Shown here in pieces: positions 44,880 to 58,074 of a stretch of DNA of 64,000 nt. Position 1 is the stretch's first letter, and each line of letters begins with the position of its first letter. The DNA is from Cristatella mucedo (lineage: Eukaryota; Bryozoa; Phylactolaemata; Cristatellidae), in NCBI GenBank assembly GCA_009760855.2, contig WPIO01000100.1, positions 168,501 through 232,500 on the forward strand, read 5' to 3'. The notes under the pieces were generated by a model, which was not told the DNA's origin, searched no databases, and saw only the letters and a program-made list of their open reading frames with translations. The translations under genes and the position numbers were made by a program.

Positions 44880-45660
44880 ATGCACACGCACATTGGTTGC
44901 AGTTAATATACCACACCAATTCTCGCTGGCTTGCACTGGCTTCCAATCAAGCAGCATATCGACTTCAAGGTTTTGTCGCTCGCTTTTAGCTCCCTTCATT
45001 CTCTGACTCCAGCCTACCTATCAGAACTATTCCCCAACCGGGCTAGGCATCGCACCTACCACTTTCTGACTCAAATCTTATAGCTATGCCTCGAACGAAC
45101 TAGTGTGGCCCCCCCAGTGGGCGTGGTGCTCGCGTCGACCAAGGTCAAGGTGAATGCATTTAATGCAGAGGTCGTGGGCTCGAGCCCCGTGACGTATGCG
45201 AAGCACATAGATTTAGATTAAGTTCTCTTGAGGCGCTATACAAATTAATTATACAAACCTCAAATCCTATGGAGATCGCGTCTTTAGCTCGTGTGGTCCC
45301 AAAGCCTGGAACTGACTCCCGATTGACGTCACGACATCCCCAGACTTGAAGACATCTAAAAATATGCTAAGAATGCTAAAAACGCATTTTTTATTACTGT
45401 ATTTAGTGGGTCCCTGCGCTTCGCCTTTTGTGTGCTTATGAGTGCTGACCCTGTGGATGCTACTACTAACCACATTGTATTAGTTGAAACTATGCATGCC
45501 ACCTCTAACTATGTTAAGCTGGCTGACACGCGCATGTTGCCACTAATAATTTAATTGTGCTTTCTTTACAGCATATATTAAGTGCCTAGAAATAGATGAA
45601 GTCCTCTGAGGTGCTATAAAGATGTATTATTATATTATTATTATTATATTAATATAATAA
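44880..45660 (+). mobile_element. LINE-A 3' copy with a SINE-A inserted
   Basis: LINE-A coding end at 44930-45090 (cttccaatcaagcagcatat; ctccagcctacctatcagaa), a plus-oriented SINE-A at about 45100-45255, then LINE-A resumes (acaaacctcaaatcctatgg). It continues to the hairpin and an ATT/AAT tract at 45580-45672. SINE-A is therefore younger than this LINE copy. Confidence 0.8.
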
Positions 45661-46724
45661 TAATAATAATATTGCATATGCGAACGCATGTGCACAGCGA
45701 TGCTTCGAAAGTTATCGCACCATGGGCATCAAAATATGAGCTCAGAGGGGCGGATTCATGCGCGCCTAAAAAAAAGAGGGAAACAGGAGGAGGGGGCGTG
45801 TCGCCGTCGTCAGCAGTTAAACTGGCCGCTCCCAGGGTGACGCCGACGCGCTCCTCCTCTTTCTCCTCCTCCTCCTCCTCCTCGGGCGCTTCGTCTTCTA
45901 GAAGCGTCGAGGAGGAGCGGCGGCGGCAGAACGCGAATAGCGGTTAAGAGAGGAAGTGGCGACGTGTGGTGACCATTCCTAGACTCGCTATAGCACACAC
46001 ACACACGTTCAGCAGCGCGCTCCAACGGCTAGCGTACGATAGCGTAACTTCAGCCGCGAGGAGGAGGCTGCGACGAGACCGAGCAGCCGGTCTCACCGAT
46101 TGGGCCTTTCGTCGACGCCGTCGTCGTTCTGCTTCGCCGTTCCTACGCGAAGCAGAACGACCGCCGCGCCCATTGCGTCGGCGGCTATTCGCCGGCGCGC
46201 CGTATTTCTTGCCGCTGCAGGCTCTCGGGCAGTCTGGGCGCTGCACCGCTCACCGAGAGTCCAAAATCCCGCACGTGAGCGCTCGCTCCGTCGCGGAACG
46301 CAAGCCACCGAGCGCCGCACCAGAGTGGCGGAAAGTCTGCAAAAGACTCGCGGCTGCTCGCCGCTTCCGCTGTCCGCTGCCGGGGTCCGAATACCCGCTG
46401 CTGCGCGCACAGACGCCGGAAAAAAATTGACCCCACCGACGCGAGCCGGCCATTTTCCGACGGCTCTCCGCGTGGATTCCTCGGCGCCGCCGAGCCGCCG
46501 CGTTCCGCCGTCCGAAAGGCACGCCGCCATCCGTGCTCGCTCGCACCTTCCCTCCCCGAGCGCGTCCGCTTGTATTATTTAGGCCTGAAGGAGGAGCGAG
46601 CGATGCCATCGGAGTGCCCGACGTCGCTGCTGCTTTCGCGAGCGGCGGCGGCGGCGGTAGAAAGTCGACCTTGGCTCAGCGATCTCGCATCTCCAGCTGC
46701 TCATTGCCCCCGGGTCTTAGTTCA

Positions 46725-46862
46725 GGGGTAAAGTGCTCGCTCTTCACTACCCGGGGAATAGGATCGAGTATCGATGCGGCGGGCGTATCTTTATTGACCG
46801 CCGCCAGCGGCAGCGATAGCCGTGAAGGCTTTTCTGTCGCTATATAAGTGAGGCTGCTAAAT
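46725..46862 (+). repeat. SINE-B copy
   Basis: Plus-oriented: head 'ggggtaaagtgctcgctctt', box-B-like 'ggatcgagtatcgatgcgg', then 'agcgatagccgtgaaggctt', and the conserved end 'gctatataagtgaggctgct'. Confidence 0.65.
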
Positions 46863-47644
46863 CAGCGTAATCTTACCGCTTACTAGTAAAAGCGCTAAAA
46901 TGTATTATTATTATAATTATTATTATCAAAATGCCACATCCTGCCCTGTACGTGGCCGGACTTTAACAGCCCACGCCGAGCACGCGGACTCCTGGAAGGC
47001 GGGGGAAAGTTGTTTTTTATTTCGCGGTCGGCGTCAAGCCACGATGGCGCGACGAGTCTGATCGCTCGACTCGGGTGCGCGCACGCGCGACATTTTTTTT
47101 TAGTCCGCCACTCAATATCACGAGACAGTCGCTGTCGTCGTTCGCTGCCGCGCGGCCGGTTCCGGTCACCAGCTGCAATGTCTCTCGCAGGCGTCACGCC
47201 GCGTCCTCTACCGTCGATGAACAACGGTAGTTTGCAAGCTACAGTGTACGCTGCCTGCCTGCCTGCCTGCAGGCATTTACGAATCGCGAGATCAGTAGAC
47301 GGAAGACGGCTGCGTATGCGCGGTCTAAGCCAGCGGCGTCGCCGCCGCCGCTACGTCTGCCCCTGTGGCCGCCTTCGCGTCTCTCGCTAGAATCCTTCTC
47401 TCGCAGCCGTTCGATCCAGTCTGGTCTTCTTGATGTCGGCGACATAGAGGAGCTCGAAATGCCCGGCGCCTCTCTAGATAGTACCTCTCGCAATGTGGCG
47501 TCTCGTCGTCTGCTGCTTCTCGTAGGCGCGGCGACTGCTCCGCTTGTAGCCCACTCAGTCACTGCCAACGACGCCGCAGAGTAAACAAACACGCTAAGTG
47601 GCTCCTGAACTAAAGTCACCTCCTTCAAACACAGCAAAAACAAC

Positions 47645-47785
47645 AGCTGTATAGCGACAGAGGAGCCTTAACGGCTATCGCCGCCGCCGTCGTCGCCGCT
47701 TGCAGTTGGCAATAAAGGATCGCCCACTGCAGGACTCCCGCAAACCGACGACCTCGGTCGCGATGTGCGAGCGCTTCTAGCACCT
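47645..47785 (-). repeat. SINE-B copy
   Basis: Minus-oriented: 'tgtatagcgacagaggagcc', 'ggcaataaaggatcgcccac', then a degraded head. It is followed by a nine-base tandem repeat at 47783-47820. Confidence 0.7.
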
Positions 47786-47820
47786 CTAGGACCTCCAGGA
47801 CCTCCAGGACCTCCAGGACT
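47783..47820. repeat. Nine-base tandem repeat ggacctcca
   Basis: About four units in a row. One plus-strand frame would read Gly-Pro-Pro triplets, but there is no collagen-like frame beyond the repeat, so it is treated as a minisatellite. Confidence 0.8.
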
Positions 47821-48149
47821 ATCGCGGACCCTAATGTGGCCCTGATCCGTACAGACCATCGGGCAAATACTGGCGGCAGAGCTGGTGCCTCAAACACGAC
47901 CAGTCGACTTGACACCTGCTGCAGCGATGCAAGCAGGTGCCAAGTCGCCGGCGGTCGCGCGGAGCACAGCAGGTACGACGAGCGAACGCCCATGGCTCAC
48001 GGACATAGCGAGTCCACGTCGTCGCTAACGCAGAACCGTCTATTCCACGGCCGCGCCGCCGAGCGGCCGCGTGTAGACAGCGACCAGTCTCGGCGCGTGC
48101 AACGGCCTCATTCAACGCCAAAACTACGACTGGCTAACTATGTTTACTT

Positions 48150-48300
48150 CAAGTGTCCTGCTGCTGCTGCTGATCCGGGTCGTGAGTTCGAGTCCTGCAG
48201 TGGGCAATCCTCCATATGCGCAGTGGAAGCCGGGTTCAGGCTCTTCTGCCACTATATACGTGAGGCCGTTAAATCAGCCGACGTTTGGTTTTGTCATACC
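48150..48300 (+). repeat. SINE-B copy
   Basis: Box-B block 'gggtcgtgagttcgagtcct' followed by 'ctgcagtgggcaatcc' and the end 'tatacgtgaggccgttaaat', in plus orientation. Confidence 0.65.
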
Positions 48301-48373
48301 TTCAGAATATGAGAGCTCGCTGCGTGCGTAATCGCTTCGCTGAGTTATAGGAGACCCGTCACAGAAGGTAGCA

Positions 48374-48800
48374 CTGCGCCATCTTGCCACGTGACGGAAA
48401 TGCGCCATTTTACCGCGTGACGGACGGACTTTCTGGCTTTAATTAATAGACATATGTTATGAAATATCCGGTACTTATAGGTTATAATTGAAAAAAACGG
48501 TTACTATACTAATCACTGGGGCTGTTGTAGTTTGGCTTGGGTAGCATGCCAGTGTTTGAGCTATATGCAACGGGTTATAAGCAGCACAGCTCGATGTGCG
48601 CATTTTGGTTTCGAATTGTCCTTCAGAAATGGCGAACTTCCGGTGTCCTAAGTGTACCATCAGAATTCGGTCAAAATCGAGATCGTATATCGCAAAGATG
48701 AGCCAGATATTTGTGCCTTATCGTAATGTTGTGCGAAAACTTGGTCGTTGGGCCGACGTTTATTTTACTCAAACGGGTGTGATCAACTGGAGGTGAGCGG
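48374..48800 (+). other. Candidate promoter and first exon (weak)
   Basis: Two 24-26-bp tandem units (tgcgccatcttgccacgtga; tgcgccattttaccgcgtga) hold a YY1-type GCCATCTT and a CACGTGAC E-box. About 230 bases on, an ETS-type CTTCCGG overlaps codons 4-6 of a frame starting at 48629 (MANFRCPKCTIRIRSK). The frame runs 55 codons to WR, where a strong donor (ag|gtgagc) sits at about 48794. It has one CxxC pair. No family is recognised and no second exon was found. Confidence 0.2.
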
Positions 48801-49124
48801 TGCCACTCAAACGCGAGCGAGTTTTGGCTCGGCATTCGGTAGCCTAGCAGCAGACTTCACCCCACGCCATAAAGATAAAGCGAGAAGCAAAGCCGATTCA
48901 GGTGGGCATTTGAGGAAATAAGTAGCCCCAAAGTAGCTGCATAGAAAAAGCAGGAGCCTAAGTGTCGGTGTCGGCAGCGGGAGCGAGGAGACAGCTTAGC
49001 TTCTATCAATTGCGGCAGCTGACTCCGATTCTTTAATAATAGAGTAAAGGTAGATGTATTCGGCCTAAAACCAATAGCCGATGCCGCAGGTCCGAATGAC
49101 GCTCTCGAGAGTCGGACAACACAG

Positions 49125-49705
<581 letters not shown>

Positions 49706-51959
49706 ACAACGCACTCGCTAGTGCACCACAGAAGAGCAGCGCCAGGTCCTCAGCTACAAGGTTTAGGCTCCCGACGAGTACTCGGCTCATTTTGCCGTGG
49801 TTGAGCAGAAGAAATCACGTGGTTGAGCAATCTAGCCGGCTTTACATCGCACTGTCTGCAACAGCGACGAATATTGACGAATGTGACGACAAGCGCTCTG
49901 GTGTCGAGTCGTCTGTTCGCAAGCAGGCTCGAGCGAGCGAGCCAGCGAAGCAGTGCCAAAGCACTCCCATCCCTCCGCTGCTCCATCGAATCCATGCTCC
50001 GCAGCCGTGAACTCTCCAAGCTTCCAGCGTCGTCGTGAGTTTGTGACTTGAGCTCCGATAGAGAAGGGGCGTGACGTGACGCAATTCTTCCACTCAAGAC
50101 TGGCTCTCTTAGAAGCTCCATTTGACCACCACCACCTTCCTCCCGGATTGTGACCGGCGTGGGCACGATAAGTGTAGCTCTCCGCACTCAGCATTCTCGC
50201 TACTCAGCTGCTCGCTCAGCCCCACCGGACCAGCCGAGATGCGCGCGAGATTTCCGCTTGGTGATGCTTCGGGGGTGGGTGGGTGGGTGGGTGGAAGGCG
50301 AATGCACGAATGCATTGCCGCAGTCGATGGTTTTTACAAGAGAGCTGCTGCTCGCTCTTTGTGACGCAGGGGAGAGTGAGAGGAAGCAATAACAGGTGTC
50401 CACCACCTCATCCGCGGCCGAACCCGCAAGTGGCCGCAAGACCGCCGGGAAGAGGAAGCCGGAGGGAGGCGAATGCGAGCAAAAACGTTTCTTCGTGCGG
50501 CCACGGCAGCTGGGGTGGGGTGGTGATGGGAGAACGCGTGGTGAAGGGGCTGGGCGGCGTCTGCTCCTGCGTCTGCTTCCGCGAAGCGCTCAGCTCGCAC
50601 TGCGGTTTCGACCAAGCAGCGCCTCTGCAAAGAGAGCCAGCACGCTTTACAGCCGGGCTCGTTGCGATATGTGCGGAAATGCTTGAGCGAAAGCTGTGTA
50701 CTACTCGCGTACCTGCTGACTGTGACTCTCGAGCTTACTCCTATGACAGCACGTGGGGGAGCCTCAAGTCTCCTCCAGCTTCGACTCCCTTCCCCCGTCT
50801 CTCTCTCTCTCTCTCCTATATTCGGCAGGCAGGCTCTCTTTCTCTCTCCCCTTTCCTCTCTCTCTCTCTCTCTTCTCTCTCTCTTCTCTCTCTATCCAGC
50901 TAGCTCTATCCTGGCTCTCTCCCTCTCCGCCTCTCTCGGTATCAAATCTTTGCTCTTCGCATTCTTTGGCATTTTTACTTTTGCACCAAAGTCTCCTACC
51001 TTCGCTGGCGAGCCTACGGGGTGCTTTGCGAGGCTGCCCAAACGAGCTGTGCATGCTGAGCGGCTGTACACTTTCCAGACCCGGGAGAGGGAATGCCTGC
51101 GCATCGCGGTTTTCCGTCCAGGATCAGAGGGGTTGAAAGGACGCCGCCGCGGCCGCCGCGGCCGCCGCCAGAGGCACCGCCGTCGGCTGGCTGAGCTTGG
51201 GCTTCAAGCCCCGCAGCAACCGCCAGGAGCCCGCACACAGCCAGCTGAAGTAGCAGGCTGTGCGGTCCTGCTGGCTAGAGTTGGGCGATCGCCTCGCGGC
51301 TTCCGGCCGGCCGGCCCTCTTCTTGGGCGACAGATCGTATTACCGCAACCGAGGAAGGAGATGGGGGTCACAGCCCTACGCCATTGGACTTGTTTATTCG
51401 TAGAATGCCTTGCTCGAACAACTGTCCATCTCCCGTCTCCGGCCGACCGTTCACTCGCCGGCTCTCCGGCTCCTCCGGCTGCTGGCTCGCGACGAAACTC
51501 TCCAGCGTGAAGAGTTACGCTGCGTGCACTCTCAAGCGAGAAGTCGGCGGGGCAATGAGTGGTGTGCACGCAAAACGTAGGCGGCTGCCGATTGTACGCA
51601 TGCAGTACGCGCTCGTGTGCGGACTTGTCAAGCGCATCTGTCTAAGGGCACCCAAAAAGTCAGCCAATTGTCTTTTACGAACAGGAGACAAATACTGGGC
51701 GGCTATGCTAATAAGAGAGTTCATGCCCCGAAGTTGATTGGGGAGGGGGGAGTGTTGCTTATATGGCAGCGCCCCTTATAAAAATGTGAGGTTTAGACGA
51801 GGTTCGAGTCTAAATACAAGCCTGTTTGTGTTCTAGAGCCGAAAGCCATTTGTCAGTCGCAACCATCTTTTTCATGCAGTGGTTCTCAGCACTGTGGCTT
51901 CAGCTCCGAGTTAGCCGACAGGACGCCCTATTATCAGTACAATGAATGACTTCGAAAAT
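49706..51959. other. Gene-free stretch, moderately GC-rich
   Basis: Contains a CT-rich run at 50798-50895 and a (GGGT)n run at 50273-50293. Frames such as 51384-51737 (117 codons) have no motif I recognise. No convincing exon found. Confidence 0.4.
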
Positions 51960-54390
51960 CGCTATATCAGTGGATGATATTGCATAGCCCTACTAAAGCA
52001 TTTCTTCGTCAGGAACGCATCCTTCTTTTCGGAAACCGAAGACCATTTGTTGCGGGCTTTGACGTCGGGTGCAGGCTGGGCTATGATTATGCATGTATCT
52101 CCGCCTGTAACTTCACAAAGCCATAACGACTGTGTGGGTGTTTCGCAGGAGAGTTGTACAGCAAGCTCACAGCCTAAGCGGCTTTCGGTACGCATTCGGT
52201 AGCCAACAGACTTCGTCTCGCGCGACAAAGGGAAAGTGGGAAGTATAGCAGAGTCAGGAGAGGTAGTGAGTAGACTGGAAGTAGCAGCTCAGGACCGCTG
52301 GAAAGGATGAGCCATTGTGGGCAGCAGGAGAGTAGCTGTCGTTGCGTAAGAATTGTGGAAGCGAGTTCCGCAGTCTAGGACCTACAGAGCTAAAGCTTCT
52401 GTCGCCAACGGTCTTTAAGCGCAGGAATCAAACAACTAATTTATTGTCCATACAGGACCTGAGGGCACGAAGAGGCTGAACTGGTGCAGCAGTTCAGCTA
52501 GGTACGGAGGAGCCAAACCGTGGCGGGCCTTGTGGGTCAGCGTAAGAACTTTGCTCCGTATCCTTTGCTCAACCGGCAACCATCATAGCTCTTCCAGCAA
52601 AGGAGAGACGTGCTCAAACCACTAAGACTTTTAGACCAGCCGTGCTGCCATATTCATAGCTAGCTGCAGTGGTCTAGTTGCTTTATTCGGTAGCCCAGCC
52701 AAAAGAGATTTGCAATGATCAAGCCGAGACAGAGCTAAGAAGCTAGTTAAATTTTTAGCAAGCCATTGTAGAAGACAGCTCCTAATCTTGGATAGGGATC
52801 GGACGTGATGGCTAGCTGTAGAAGCAGTCTTCTGAATGAAGCTTTTAAAAATGAGGTAGCTGTCAAAAACGACACCTAAATTTTGAGCACGCGGTGATGG
52901 TCGCACAGCAGTATCACCTATTAGAAGAGCAAAGAAATTTAATCCAGCCACACGCTTAGGGTGTCCTATGAGCAGCAGTTCAGTTTATCGTCATTTACTT
53001 TTAAGAAGTTTTCCGACATCCAGGATCGAATGTCGGCAAGGCATGCATTCAGTTTATCAGTTGCTGTAGCAGATTCTCACGGTTTGAATGACAAACACAG
53101 CTGAGTATCGTCAGCATAGAAGTGATATCCTATTCCATGGGCCTTAATCGCTTTTCCCAGAGGTTTAGTATAAGTGGAGAACAGCAAGGGACCGAGAACG
53201 GACCCTTGAGGGACATCACAAGTGACCTGTCTCGTATGTGAGACCTGACTCCGACACGACACGGATTGAACACGATCAGACAAGAACGATTTATACCACG
53301 CCAGAGCTTCGTCTGCTAGACCGATCGTTGTTCTCAATCGTTCAAGCAGAACTTCGTGATCAACGGTGTCGAAGGCAGCTGACAGATCTAGCAGAGCTAG
53401 CGCAGTGACATTCGCGTCATCATTGCCACGTAGAATGTCATTTTCAACACAGGGAGAGCAGTTTCAGTGGACTGCTGCCTCTTGAAACCTGATTGAAATG
53501 TTTCTAAGTTTAATTGTTTTCAATATGTTCAAAAAGCTGCTTAGCAACAATTGTTTCAAGAATCTTTGACAAGAAAGGAAGAAGGAAAACTGGGCGACAG
53601 TTTGCAAGGATCTCTGTATCAAATCCAGGCTTTTTAAGTATGGGTCTAACGATTGCTGATTTGAAGGACTTGGGTACGACCCCTTTTACCAATGAAGCAT
53701 TAAAAATCTCGGTTATGGCAGGACTAAGTTGGTCTGCCAATGAAGGTCACAGAGATGATGGTATTGGATCTTCGGGAGACAAGCTCTTTTTACTAGTCTT
53801 TATTAAGGTAGCCACATCGCATGCAGAAACCTCGGAAAACTTTTTAAGGAAGGTCACAGGTTGTGATTCCAAAATTACTTTACTCTGAGGGGGCTTTATG
53901 GAGGAACGAATGTGCATAATTTTTTCAGTAAAGAAGGTTGAAAACTTTTTGGCTGAGCCGTTAATATCTGGGGAGTCAGACCTCTCAGCACTGGCCAGTA
54001 AATTGTTTACTGTCTTGTAAATCTGTTTAGCGTCGGACTGGCAAGAATTCAGTTTCCAAATGAAAAATGAAGCCCTGCCTTTTTTAAGCTTCCGGGCGTA
54101 ATCTCGAAGGAAGTCTTTGGGATTGACTAGATCTTCATCAGACCCCGATTTCTTAAAACGACGTTCAAGCCCGTGCTTAACACGGCGCATCTTTTGAAGT
54201 AGAGTTTTGGCTTAACTACGGAGATTGAGGTACGAAGGATGTACTGAAAAGCTTTCTAGCGACCTGAAAAGTGCCATCGCCATGAAAGTAAATTGACCGA
54301 AGTCGCGCAAAGCTAATTCTAGGAGATTTAGCAGCGGGATTTGAAGAAACCCAAGGCGAATTTTGCCACAGTGCCGAGTCTCGGGAGAGA
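51960..54390 (-). mobile_element. LINE-B, RT-bearing copy
   Basis: On the minus strand, in order: a linker with helical Lys-rich segments and 'FIWKLNSCQSDAKQIYKTVN' (54190-53747); RT fingers 'VPKSFKSAIVRPILKKPGFD' and 'FLPFLSKILE'-type block (53740-53510); palm 'DVPQGSVLGPLLF' and an intact 'FYADDTQLCLSF' box (53337-53077); 'NLGVVFDSYLIFKSFI' C-terminal block (52951-52631); then the 3' UTR also seen at 11.2, 32.2 and 37.5 kb. A handful of frameshifts or stops separate the blocks. The endonuclease is absent (5' truncation). It looks younger than most LINE-A copies. Confidence 0.9.
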
Positions 54391-57300
54391 CACGGGCGTT
54401 TAATTCAAGCCAAGCGATAAAAAAATCTCGAAAGTCTAGTGCCGCAGCGAGCCGGGTCGCTTCGGCAGACGAATGGACTCAAGCGCAATGTGCAATCCGC
54501 TGCTTTACTTGTATTCGGGGGGGGGGCGCAGAACGGGACTGCCAACTTCGAGGCTTATGCTCCGGTGACCCCGTCCCCCCATGAAGTTCGCCTGTGCATT
54601 GGAATCGCGGAGACGGGATTGAAGATGACCTGGGGTTAATTTTCGGGCTGGCTACGCGTGAAGTAGTTCAAGCCTCCAGACGCTACCAGAGAAATTATTG
54701 ACACACGGATCAAACCAATTTTCGTCTAACTAACGTTCTGCTCAAGAAGCCAGCACGATGAAGGGGCTAAGTAATAAAAGCTATTATTTGCAGTGAAGTG
54801 GAGCCTCGCTTTCGCAGAGACGAGCTCCTAGTCTGCAAGAAACGAAAGGTGCTCGCACCCTTACGACCGATTGGGTTCAAATTCTGCAGCAATTCTGCTT
54901 TGCCTACTGCAAGAAAGAGCCGCTACGACTCTTCTGATCCCTACATAAATGAGGCTGTTCAATCAAAGCGTGTACTTACCGTAGAAGTGCTCGACTGCAC
55001 CATCGCTCAGGCTGCCATGGATCGCTGCTCAAGACAACCTGCTCAACTACACAATCGCTTGCAGGACGTAATGGAGAAAGGTCAACGGAAGATCTTGCTG
55101 AATCCGATATTCGGAAATCTCGTCAGTTGTTAAGCTGAGTGCACATGGTGAATATTCGAGGTTTTTGCTAAATGTTTAAATTAGAGGAGAAGAAATTTAG
55201 CCGATTCAGCAGCCGCATTTAACTAACGACAGAAGAGTTGCGACGGCTATCACCACTCTTCTATCACCTATCTATTCTATCTTCTATCACCACACTGCAG
55301 AGGGCAATACAGGAGTGCCCCCTGCCGGGCTCCAACCCGAAGCCCGGGTCGTGAAGTGCGAGCATTGCCCTTGGGCTAATATGTGTCAACGGCCAGCTGC
55401 GGTTTCTTCGAGCAATTCTGCTCAAGACCTGGTCCTGAAGCTCAGAGCCGTCGAGTGAACCCTCTGCTCTTTACCGGTTGTCGAAGCTGTACTGGAAGTG
55501 GGTATGAGCGAGAGTGTTTCAGGCGAGCTGGCTGCAAACTGCCTTTGAGCTGTCACGACTGAGCCTAGAAATAGCAGTAACAAAAATAATAGAAAAACTT
55601 TTGTATAGCGCCACGCGAGAGCCAAATCTCCATTCGGGTGCTATAGGACTCACTACAAGGAAAAATATTCGTTCTTAAGTTTTCCCAGCTCCAAAACTTC
55701 AGCCCTATGTCTTGTGCACACCGTGTATCTAGTAAACGATCGTCGAGGCGCAAGAGACAGCGTTAAGAGACGACGTTTATTTCTTTCTTTTTTTTTGTAT
55801 GCCAGACGACGGGAAAGTTGAGAGGTAGAGCGTGCGATCTGTTGCAGAGACAGTAAGCTTTACCCTCCGAGAAGCGTCCAGCTGGATGCACACTGTAATG
55901 CAAATCTAGCAGGTGCGAGGTGCGAGTGTCTCGCACCGAAATCGAAACCAATTCTCCGCGAGTCCACTCAGCCTGGTGCACGAGGCGATCCAGCTAGATC
56001 GGCGGCACTGCCCGACGCTCTTGACCTCGATGGGAAAGAGCGATCTCAACGGAAGCGAGTCCGACCTTTGACGATGGCGTCCGTCGTGCCAATTAGCCAG
56101 CCTGCCACCTGGGCTCTCATCGCTGCCAAAGCGCTTGGCAGATGGCAGTCATCTCGGCAGCGCTGGCTGCTGCGTCCGTGTCAGCCGGGTCAGCCGAGTT
56201 CCGCGAGCTGCGCTCGGGGCAGCGCTCGACTTGCTTGCAGACGCGGGGCAGCAGAGCGGTGCAGAGCTCAATTCTGAGCTGCAGCAATCTCTGTAGCAAG
56301 CTGGGTATCGCTGCCCCCCCCCCCGCCGAACTCAAGCCGCACGGTGGCCGCCGGATATGTTAGAGCGGCACGATGTCTCGATACGGATGGCCTAAGAGGG
56401 AAAAAGAGTGCCTACACTGCGGCTGAACCACTCTGACGTTCGGATAGGACAGCAGAACCGTTTCACCCAGCACTAGTCGGTGTATGTATGTACTGGCTTC
56501 GAAATAGCGCCGGGAACTGCACTACTGCAGCTGCGTTTTCCTAATGAATGAGAACAGCTTTCACCACGAATAGTTTCTGAAAACCCTTGCACGGTAAGGA
56601 AATATTTGGAGCGTGAGATGGCAACAAAGAAGAGAAGAAGAGAAGAAAAGTCAAAGCAAAGAAGAGAAGTCTCCTCCGAAGCCTCCAACGAGCTGAAAAG
56701 AAAGTACGCGTTCGGACATCGCACGAAGGAAAGAATGCATCCCGTCCTGCTGAGCAGCCGATAGATTTAGCACTGGAAATTTTTGCATACACATCATGAC
56801 TATGTGTACGGAGGTTCGTATACGTACGCTCTACAACATCCCTACAGGGTTGTCAGTAGGCCAACTTAGTGCAAAGCTTGCAGTATCCTTGCAACGATGA
56901 TGAAACAGGAAACTTCTACGATGCTGAGCCTTACAACGGCCCTGCACTGACCGTCCTCTTTCGACATCGGCAGACCTCGCTGGCGCTCGAGTTAAAACCC
57001 AAAGACGCCGGCGTCAGTGACGCCACAGCTCCTAAATATTTCTAGGCCCTCAGCCTCGACCAGTTCAAAGGCAGTCTGCAGCCTCTGACGCACGCCAAAA
57101 AAGTCACACCGGAAATCGCTGGTCGATAAATATATTCGTGCGATTATCTTTAATACTATTCTCGGCCGTGCGGTGGCAGCGGGATTCGAATGACTATTTG
57201 TAGACATGCATCGCCGTATTAGCTGCAACCGGAAGCTCAGCTCGGAAAAGGAGAGGCCAGCGCCAGTGAGCGATGCACGGTGCTCCGTTCAGGAACATTC

Positions 57301-57769
57301 GGCTTCATACAGGAATCGGCCCGATCGGACGACTCTTCCGCTGTCGCCGACGAAGGTCGGTCGGGCAGCGGCTGCATTAGAGCTGACCCCCTTGGCTCTG
57401 CTGCCTTCCTCTCTTTAGGGCTGAGACGGCGCGAGGAACTTCCACAGGGGATGTGGTCACAGCTTCCTTTGATTTGCAATGCCAAGACACCAGAGACGAC
57501 TGGTGACTGAGGTGGCTCAAGTCTTGCTCGGTGTGAGGAGGGTTACTTCTGTCGCCTGAGACTCTGAGGTGCAAAGCACGAGATCGGGCACGTTTTGCCA
57601 GTAATTCACCGACTAATAGCAATAGGAAGAGCTTCGATCGATAGCTGAGAGCAGAGAGCGTTTTTGTCACTTTCCAACTGAATCCGATGTGGCTTAAAAG
57701 TCCTTCGAGCTGTAAATCTCTGAGATTCCTTCGCTGACCGGCTCAGGTTCGCCGCCTACCTACCAAGAG
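54391..57769. other. Gene-free stretch with SINE pieces
   Basis: Includes a plus SINE-B relic (about 54850-54970, ending 'catAaatgaggctgttcaat'), a minus SINE-B (about 55195-55390, 'gccgggctccaacccgaagc' block), and a partial minus SINE-A (about 55598-55655). Frames of 60-110 codons have no motif. No gene supported. Confidence 0.45.
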
Positions 57770-57771
57770 AC

Positions 57772-57773
<2 letters not shown>

Positions 57774-57824
<51 letters not shown>

Positions 57825-57895
57825 AGAGAGGGAGAGAGAGAGAGCAGAGGGAGAGAGAGAGAGAGGGAGAGCACAGAGAGAGCAGAGAGAGAGAG

Positions 57896-57927
<32 letters not shown>

Positions 57928-58042
57928 AGAGAGAGAGAGCAGAGGAAGAGAGAGAGAGAGCACAGGGAGAGCAGAGAGAGAGCACAGAGAGAGCAGAGAG
58001 AGAGAGAGAACAGAGAGGGAGAGAGAGAGAGCACAGAGAGAG

Positions 58043-58074
<32 letters not shown>

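Larger units (their letters stand above)
45673..48130. other. Second CpG-rich stretch, no recognised gene
   Basis: GC-rich sequence resembling a CpG island with a (CCT)n run near 45856-45885. Overlapping frames on both strands are 80-160 codons long and domain-free. It includes a plus SINE-B (46725-46860) and a minus SINE-B (47645-47785). A promoter with a small or distant first exon is possible but not shown. Confidence 0.45.

Noticed and set aside
47783-47820. Gly-Pro-Pro repeat as a collagen fragment
   Set aside because: Only about four nine-base units; no Gly-X-Y pattern continues on either side.
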